Source: Planctomycetaceae bacterium
GTDB taxonomy: Bacteria; Planctomycetota; Planctomycetia; Pirellulales; Pirellulaceae
NCBI GenBank assembly: GCA_012965455.1
Contig: DTSG01000333.1
Coordinates: 1-10,305 of the forward strand
DNA: 10,305 nt
Direction: 5' to 3'
Position 1 is the first letter of the stretch, and every line of letters starts with the position of its first letter. Positions 5,757-10,305 of this stretch are shown piece after piece. The notes under the pieces were generated by a model that saw only the letters and a list, made by a program, of their open reading frames with translations, did no database searches and was not told the origin of the DNA. Made by a program: the position numbers and the translations under genes.

Positions 5757-6725
5757 ATGACAAAATACCTCGTAACTGGAGGTGCGGGATTCATCGGCTC
5801 GCACATCGTTGATGCCCTAGTGGCGCGCGGTGATGAAGTCGTCGTCCTCGACGATCTTTCTTCGGGTAACCTAGAAAATCTCCAGCAATCAGCCTCAGCC
5901 ATCAAGTTTCAACAAGGTTCGATCCTCAATTCTGAGTTACTCGACGAGCTGCTTGCGGATGTGGATATCGTGTTCCACCAAGCCGCAATGGTCTCCGTTC
6001 CCCGCTCGCTTGTCGAACCAGCGCTCACCCATCAAATCAATGCGACAGGTACGCTCACGGTCCTCGAAGCGGCTCATAAATCAAATGTCCGTCGACTCAT
6101 TTATGCTGGGTCCAGTAGTTGCTATGGTAACACCACCGAAAAAGTGCAATCCGAACTACAGGTACCAGTACCAATCTCTCCCTACGGAGCAGCAAAACTC
6201 GCTGGCGAACAATACTGCCACGCCTTTTATCACAGCTTCGGACTCGAAGCCGTAACACTACGTTATTTCAATGTCTTCGGTCCGCGACAAGACCCCGCCA
6301 GTCCCTACTCTGCAGTGATTCCCTTGTTCATTACGGCCATGCTACGAGGCGAGAGCCCCACGATTTTCGGGGACGGCACTCAATCCCGCGACTTTACGTA
6401 CATTGATAATGTTGTCCATGGAAACCTACTGGCTGCGGATGTAGAAACCGTATCTGGTGAACCTATCAATATGGCAAACGGCGAAAGTAATTCATTGCTG
6501 GATGTCGTTGCCTTAATCAACAAGTATCTCGTTTCCGACGATCAGCAAACCAGCGCAGCGTTCGAACCCATCGAACCAATATTTGCGGCAGCACGGACAG
6601 GCGATATTCTGCACAGTCGCGCTGATATTGAACGCGCAATGAGTCAACTGGAGTACGAGAGTCAAGTTGATTTTTCCACGGGGATCGCCAAAACCGTGGA
6701 GTATTACCGTAATTTGCCTCGCTAG
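5757..6725 (+). CDS. NAD-dependent UDP-sugar epimerase (GalE/WbpP-like)
   Basis: 322 aa, an extended short-chain dehydrogenase of usual length. Features are the NAD-binding TGGAGFIGSH (7-16), acidic residues after beta-2 (DDLSSGN, 32-38), HQAAMVSVP (74-82), the catalytic Ser cluster SSS (119-121), the YxxxK pair Tyr143/Lys147 (SPYGAAK), and the substrate-binding RYFNVFGPRQDPASPYSAVIP (from 169) with GDGTQSRDFTYIDNV (205-219). The PRQDP-SPY-AVIP segment recalls UDP-N-acetylhexosamine 4-epimerases (WbpP/Gne) more than classical E. coli GalE, so the substrate may be UDP-GlcNAc or UDP-GalNAc rather than UDP-glucose. Decarboxylase or dehydratase members are possible but less likely. It starts 14 bp after the ATPase stop and ends 8 bp before the glycosyltransferase, so all three are probably one transcript. 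It presumably supplies activated sugar for envelope or exopolysaccharide synthesis. Confidence 0.9.
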   Translation: MTKYLVTGGAGFIGSHIVDALVARGDEVVVLDDLSSGNLENLQQSASAIKFQQGSILNSELLDELLADVDIVFHQAAMVSVPRSLVEPALTHQINATGTLTVLEAAHKSNVRRLIYAGSSSCYGNTTEKVQSELQVPVPISPYGAAKLAGEQYCHAFYHSFGLEAVTLRYFNVFGPRQDPASPYSAVIPLFITAMLRGESPTIFGDGTQSRDFTYIDNVVHGNLLAADVETVSGEPINMANGESNSLLDVVALINKYLVSDDQQTSAAFEPIEPIFAAARTGDILHSRADIERAMSQLEYESQVDFSTGIAKTVEYYRNLPR

Positions 6726-6733
6726 GTAAACCG

Positions 6734-7474
6734 ATGACACCGCTCCACAAGACACTCGTCGCTATTGCCACATATAACGAACGCGATAATGTTCACCGCC
6801 TTGTCGAGGCCATCCGCCAAGCATTACCGAATACCGACATTCTAATTATTGACGACGGTTCACCAGATGGCACCGGCCAATGGTGTGAAGCCCAGGCAGA
6901 TGAGCACGAATGGTTTCACCTAATCCAGCGAGGTAGCAAACAAGGATTAGGTACAGCTACGATCCGCGGGATGCAATTTGCGATTGAGCACAAATATGCC
7001 CTATGGATTGCCATGGATGCGGACTTCAGCCATCCTCCCGAGCAGTTGCCAAAAATGGTTGGCACCATTGGTAACTTAGACTCTCCAGATTTTGATTGTG
7101 TGATCGGCTCACGATACATCAACGGTGGTAGCGTGGCCGGATGGTCATGGTCTCGGCGGTTCATGAGCCGCGGAGTCAACCTTTACGCGCGCCTGCTCCT
7201 TGGTCTCAAACCACGCGATTGCAGCGGAGCATATCGGTGTTGCCGAGTTGAGCTGCTATCACAACTGGATTTTTCACAATTCCTTTCGCATGGCTATTCC
7301 TTCATGGAAGAGTTTCTTTGGCGACTTAAGAAACTCAACGCACGAATCGCAGAGATTCCAATCATCTTTACGGACAGGGAGCACGGCGCTTCGAAGCTTA
7401 ACAAACGCGAGGCTATCCATTCTCTGTGGATCCTCTTTAAACTCGGTTTGCAAAACTGGCTTCGTAAAAATTAA
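6734..7474 (+). CDS. DPM1-like polyprenyl-phosphate mannosyltransferase (GT2)
   Basis: 246 aa GT-A glycosyltransferase of family GT2, matching the single-domain DPM1/polyprenol-monophosphomannose synthase type. Motifs are VAIATYNERDN (9-19), IIDDGSPDGTG (38-48, nucleotide-sugar binding), KQGLGTA (69-75), the metal-binding DADFSHPP (95-102), GSRYINGGSVAGW (125-137) and REHGASKLNKREA (215-227). It has no C-terminal transmembrane or GtrA domain, so it would work at the inner membrane face as a peripheral enzyme. Known members transfer mannose (some glucose) from GDP- or UDP-sugar to a polyprenyl phosphate, making the donor for later extracytoplasmic transfer. The sugar here is not certain. The ATG has AGGT 6 nt upstream, overlapping the epimerase stop. 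It is the last gene of the unit. Confidence 0.9.
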   Translation: MTPLHKTLVAIATYNERDNVHRLVEAIRQALPNTDILIIDDGSPDGTGQWCEAQADEHEWFHLIQRGSKQGLGTATIRGMQFAIEHKYALWIAMDADFSHPPEQLPKMVGTIGNLDSPDFDCVIGSRYINGGSVAGWSWSRRFMSRGVNLYARLLLGLKPRDCSGAYRCCRVELLSQLDFSQFLSHGYSFMEEFLWRLKKLNARIAEIPIIFTDREHGASKLNKREAIHSLWILFKLGLQNWLRKN

Positions 7475-7480
7475 CGTACA

Positions 7481-7515
7481 TTCACGATTCAAAAGACCCC
7501 TTCACATTTCAAAAG
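7481..7515 (+). repeat. Direct repeat of a 15-mer, 20-bp period, upstream of acs
   Basis: TTCACGATTCAAAAG (7481-7495) and TTCACATTTCAAAAG (7501-7515) agree at 13 of 15 bases and start exactly 20 bp apart, about two helical turns. The pair lies 111-145 bp before the acs ATG, a usual distance for an activator site. A weak CCCTT/AAGGG pairing (7498-7502 with 7513-7517) overlaps it but is poor as a terminator. Confidence 0.45.
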
Positions 7516-7577
7516 GGCTTGCTAACCGGTTTACAACCACTCTCGTTGGCAACTAAAATTGTGACTACAAGCTTGTC

Positions 7578-7591
7578 TTTGAATATTCAAA
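7578..7591. promoter_or_regulatory. 14-bp perfect palindrome upstream of acs
   Basis: TTTGAATATTCAAA, a perfect dyad ending 34 bp before the acs start codon. It is a candidate operator or simply an A/T-rich palindrome. No known regulator consensus is claimed. Confidence 0.35.
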
Positions 7592-7625
7592 TCGATACTA
7601 ACTCCAAAATCACGAAAGCATTGGC

Positions 7626-9620
7626 ATGTCAGACAACAATGGCGAAAACGTAACTGAGAACACAAATGAAAACCCCAGCAGTTCCATTGATACAGTCATG
7701 CAAGAAACTCGCCTGTTTCCCCCGACTGATTCGTTCTTAGAAGGTTGTGAAATTGGATCGCTCGACGCCTATGAAGCACTGTATGACCGTGCCAAAGCTG
7801 ACCCTGTTGCTTTTTGGGAGGACTTGGCTCGCAATGAACTTCATTGGTTTGAAGACTTCCATACCACACTGAACTGGAATGTACCCAATGCCGAATGGTT
7901 TGTCGGTGGCAAGACGAACGTATCCTACAATTGCCTCGATCGCAATCTAGAAAACAACGCTGATAAAACTGCCATTATTTGGGAAGGTGAGCCTGGTGAT
8001 GTTCGCACCTTCACGTATCGTGAATTACACAGCGAGGTTTCACGCTTGGCCAACGCTTTTAAAAAGGCTGGAGTGGAACAAGGCGACGTTGTTTCAATCT
8101 ACATGCCAATGGTGCCTGAACTTGCGTTTGCGATGTTAGCGTGTGCGCGTATCGGAGCTGTCCACAGTGTCATTTTTGCTGGATTCTCGGCAGAATCCAT
8201 TGCCGACCGCAACAACGACGCCAGCGCCAAAGTGCAACTCACCGCAGACGGTGCCTACCGCCGCGGTAAAGTCCTAGAACTGAAGAAAATTGTCGATGAA
8301 GCACTCGAAAAATCACCGACTGTCGAAACCTGCATTGTCCTCGCCCGTACGGACACAGCGGTTGAGATGCGAGAAGGCCGTGATCTGTGGTGGCACGATT
8401 TACTAGAACAAGTAGACGATGATTGCCCAGCCACTCCATTGGACAGTGAAGCACCTCTGTTTATTCTTTACACGAGCGGTTCTACCGGAAAACCTAAAGG
8501 CATTAAACACACCACAGCGGGCTACAACTTGTATGCCAAGAAGTCCTTCGAGTGGGTGTTCGACATCCGCGACGACGACATTTTCTGGTGTACTGCCGAT
8601 TGTGGTTGGATCACCGGTCATACCTATGTAGCTTACGGCCCCCTTTGTGCCGGAGCGACAATTGTGATGTTCGAAGGCGCTCCTAATTATCCCGCGGAAG
8701 ACCGTTTCTGGGAACTCATTGAAAAGCACAAAATCACGATCCTCTATACCGCTCCCACGGCCATCCGCGCATTCATAAAATGGGGAGATCACCATGTCGA
8801 CAAACATGATCTATCAAGCCTGCGATTACTGGGCACCGTAGGCGAAGGCATTAATCCGGAAGCTTGGATGTGGTATCACCATAAAATCGGTGGCGCGCGT
8901 TGTCCGATTGTGGATACTTGGTGGCAAACGGAAACCGGCGGAATTATGATGTCTCCCTTGCCCGGAGCTATTGCCACCAAGCCTGGCAGCTGCACAAAAC
9001 CACTGCCCGGTATTCTACCAGCGATTCTCGACGACTCCGGTGCTCCCGTAAGAGAGAACCAAGGCGGCAAGCTTGTCTTGACACACCCGTGGCCAGGTAT
9101 GTTGCGGGGAATTTGGGGAGATGACGAGCGATTCCAAGAAGCTTATTGGGACATGTTTCCCGGACTCTACCTCGCCGGTGACAACGCGCGCTGTGATGAA
9201 GACGGTTACTATTGGATCATGGGCCGGATTGATGACGTCATCAATGTATCGGGGCACCGACTAAGTACGATCGAAATCGAAAGCGCCCTAGTCAGCCATG
9301 AAAAGGTTGCCGAAGCGGCTGCCGTCGGACGTAAGGACGACCTCAAAGGCCAAGCCATCGCCGTCTTTGTAACACTAATCGACTCAGAACCAAGCGACGA
9401 GCTAAAACAAGAGTTACGAATGCACGTCCGCAAGGAAATTGGTGCACTTGCTCAACCCGACGATATCCGCTTCACCAACGCACTGCCAAAGACTCGCAGC
9501 GGAAAAATCATGCGTCGGCTGCTAAAAGATATAGCCGAAGGCAACGAAAACCTTGGGGACACAACTACCCTGGAAGACTACACCGTGCTTACTCAACTCC
9601 GAGCCGACGACGAAAGCTAA
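7626..9620 (+). CDS. acs: Acetyl-CoA synthetase (AMP-forming)
   Basis: Activates acetate with ATP to acetyl-AMP and then acetyl-CoA, feeding central metabolism. 664 aa, typical of Acs (about 650), with an Asn/Glu/Ser-rich N-terminal extension of about 22 residues. Motifs are ANL-type P-loop ILYTSGSTGKPKG (280-292), DCGWITGHTYVAYGPL (325-340), TWWQTETGG (431-439, whose tryptophan closes the pocket around acetate), YLAGDNARCDEDGYYWIMGRIDDVINVSGHRL with the hinge and CoA-site segment (from 515), and PKTRSGKIMRR (621-631) with catalytic Lys627, the residue acetylated in known Acs enzymes. The acetate-pocket Trp favours Acs over propionyl- or longer acyl-CoA synthetases. The ATG has only a weak GAAAG upstream. 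The gene stands alone, with a 151-bp regulatory-looking gap before it and a hairpin after it. Confidence 0.97.
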   Translation: MSDNNGENVTENTNENPSSSIDTVMQETRLFPPTDSFLEGCEIGSLDAYEALYDRAKADPVAFWEDLARNELHWFEDFHTTLNWNVPNAEWFVGGKTNVSYNCLDRNLENNADKTAIIWEGEPGDVRTFTYRELHSEVSRLANAFKKAGVEQGDVVSIYMPMVPELAFAMLACARIGAVHSVIFAGFSAESIADRNNDASAKVQLTADGAYRRGKVLELKKIVDEALEKSPTVETCIVLARTDTAVEMREGRDLWWHDLLEQVDDDCPATPLDSEAPLFILYTSGSTGKPKGIKHTTAGYNLYAKKSFEWVFDIRDDDIFWCTADCGWITGHTYVAYGPLCAGATIVMFEGAPNYPAEDRFWELIEKHKITILYTAPTAIRAFIKWGDHHVDKHDLSSLRLLGTVGEGINPEAWMWYHHKIGGARCPIVDTWWQTETGGIMMSPLPGAIATKPGSCTKPLPGILPAILDDSGAPVRENQGGKLVLTHPWPGMLRGIWGDDERFQEAYWDMFPGLYLAGDNARCDEDGYYWIMGRIDDVINVSGHRLSTIEIESALVSHEKVAEAAAVGRKDDLKGQAIAVFVTLIDSEPSDELKQELRMHVRKEIGALAQPDDIRFTNALPKTRSGKIMRRLLKDIAEGNENLGDTTTLEDYTVLTQLRADDES

Positions 9621-9639
9621 GGCAGCTTTAACGCTGCCT
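9620..9639. terminator. Hairpin between convergent acs and lipoprotein gene
   Basis: AGGCAGC (9620-9626) pairs with GCTGCCT (9633-9639) around a 6-nt loop. It starts at the last base of the acs stop codon. The tail is only weakly T-rich on either strand (GTTAATT rightward). The position between convergent genes fits a bidirectional terminator. The fold is clear, but termination strength is uncertain. Confidence 0.5.
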
Positions 9640-9656
9640 GTTAATTGCCTAGAGAA

Positions 9657-10305
9657 CTACATCCCACTCGTGCTGGCGGTCGTACTATCAGGGCTGGCAG
9701 GATTTTCTTTGTTCGTCAATCGTTTGTCAGCTGCATTCCACTTGCGTATCATCTCTTGTGGGTTTTCGAAATTGAGGTACGTCGGTTGCTCGTTCTCTGC
9801 CACGCGAGTTGCCATCCCGGCGATCCGCCAACCGTTGGCTTGCTTACGCAATACCCAAATAATTTCAAACGAGGAAGCGATACCGTCGCGACTTGTTTCG
9901 CTCCATTGGCTGTTGACATAGGCTCCGCCCGACACCAACTCCAACGCACCAACACTAAACTTGGCCGTCGGCGAACCTGGACTACGGACCACTAGGTCGT
10001 GTTTCGCTGTTTCGGTTCGAGCCTTAGCCGTTAACAGACCCGTGACTTGTTCGTCACTGCCTTGCTGCAACGCCGATAAAAAATGCTCGACAACCTGCTC
10101 GGGCGTCGCCGAAGCTGATAAATCAACAACAGGCACCGCGGATCCCATTGTCAAAGTTCGCGCGGGAGATTCTTGCGGAGGTTCCGCCAACTCCGCGTCG
10201 GAGCCCGGATTTAGATTTACAACAGGTGCCACCAATTCTGGAGTGCTGCTGGTCGAGTCAGTGTCAGCATCACCGCAACCGGTTACGCCGACTAACCCTA
10301 GTAGT
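9657..10305 (-). CDS. Putative lipoprotein with NTF2-like C-terminal domain (5' end beyond window)
   Basis: The minus-strand frame stays open to the right edge, giving at least 215 codons. A TTG at 10235 is not a credible start, because the frame continues upstream into LLGLVGVTGC, a hydrophobic stretch ending in a lipobox (V-T-G-C). This is a type II signal peptide whose first residues lie outside the window. The mature protein would start at that Cys and be anchored in a membrane. An acidic, Pro/Ser/Thr-rich linker follows, then a compact domain starting at SATPEQVVEHFLSALQQGSD and ending near NGWRIAGMATRV. The helix, strands and final W-R-I strand suggest an NTF2/SnoaL-like (DUF4878-type) fold, with a Ser/Thr-rich C-terminus. 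No catalytic residues are recognised and the function is unknown. It converges on acs. Confidence 0.75.
   Translation of the reverse strand, partial: LLGLVGVTGCGDADTDSTSSTPELVAPVVNLNPGSDAELAEPPQESPARTLTMGSAVPVVDLSASATPEQVVEHFLSALQQGSDEQVTGLLTAKARTETAKHDLVVRSPGSPTAKFSVGALELVSGGAYVNSQWSETSRDGIASSFEIIWVLRKQANGWRIAGMATRVAENEQPTYLNFENPQEMIRKWNAADKRLTNKENPASPDSTTASTSGM

Noticed and set aside
7497..7518. Possible terminator after the glycosyltransferase (CCCTT...AAGGG)
   Set aside because: Only five pairs around a 10-nt loop, with no T run. The 15-mer direct repeat explains the similarity better.
7200..7556. Open plus-strand frame of 118 codons across the glycosyltransferase end and into the acs gap
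   Set aside because: Most of it is a shadow of the well-supported glycosyltransferase in another frame. It has no recognisable domain and a low-complexity Ser/Arg/Asn composition.
8403..8807. Minus-strand frame of 134 codons inside acs
   Set aside because: Antisense to the conserved adenylation domain of acs. No domain is recognised, and conservation of acs explains the long open frame.
9657..10235. Right-edge gene starting at TTG 10235
   Set aside because: The frame continues upstream into a signal peptide with a lipobox, so the true start is beyond the window.

Overview
The window is bacterial chromosome with dense genes and roughly balanced base composition. A Soj-type ParA, perfect chromosomal parS sites, a lone trpF outside any trp cluster, a DUF1015 protein and an ExeA-like ATPase ahead of sugar genes would fit a planctomycete of the Pirellulaceae type. 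That placement is an impression from gene content and protein style, not a database result. A parA gene with clustered parS sites usually lies near the replication origin, so this is probably an origin-proximal region.

Left part (1-2480), chromosome segregation plus methyl-cycle metabolism. parA reads leftward, and the first bases of a probable parB overlap its stop codon at the window edge. The parA-ahcY gap holds three perfect copies of the 16-bp parS palindrome, carried on a 50/51-bp direct repeat. A fourth perfect parS lies between ahcY (S-adenosylhomocysteine hydrolase, rightward) and the next gene.

Middle (2481-4833). A DUF1015 protein (rightward) converges on a stand-alone trpF (leftward). 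Upstream of trpF is a 333-bp stretch with several inverted repeats and one possible 58-codon small ORF. It leads to the next rightward gene set.

Right-centre (4834-7474). A tight three-gene unit encodes an ExeA-like AAA ATPase, a UDP-sugar (GalE/WbpP-like) epimerase and a DPM1-like GT2 glycosyltransferase. The gaps are 14 and 8 bp. This looks like a small envelope or exopolysaccharide glycosylation operon.

Right end (7475-10305). A 151-bp gap with a 15-bp direct repeat and a 14-bp perfect palindrome precedes acs (acetyl-CoA synthetase). A hairpin separates acs from a convergent lipoprotein gene that runs off the window.

No mobile element, CRISPR array, rRNA or tRNA was seen. Most genes are ordinary housekeeping genes. 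The least ordinary feature is the tandem parS array and its fourth site around ahcY; no clearly new multi-gene system is evident.
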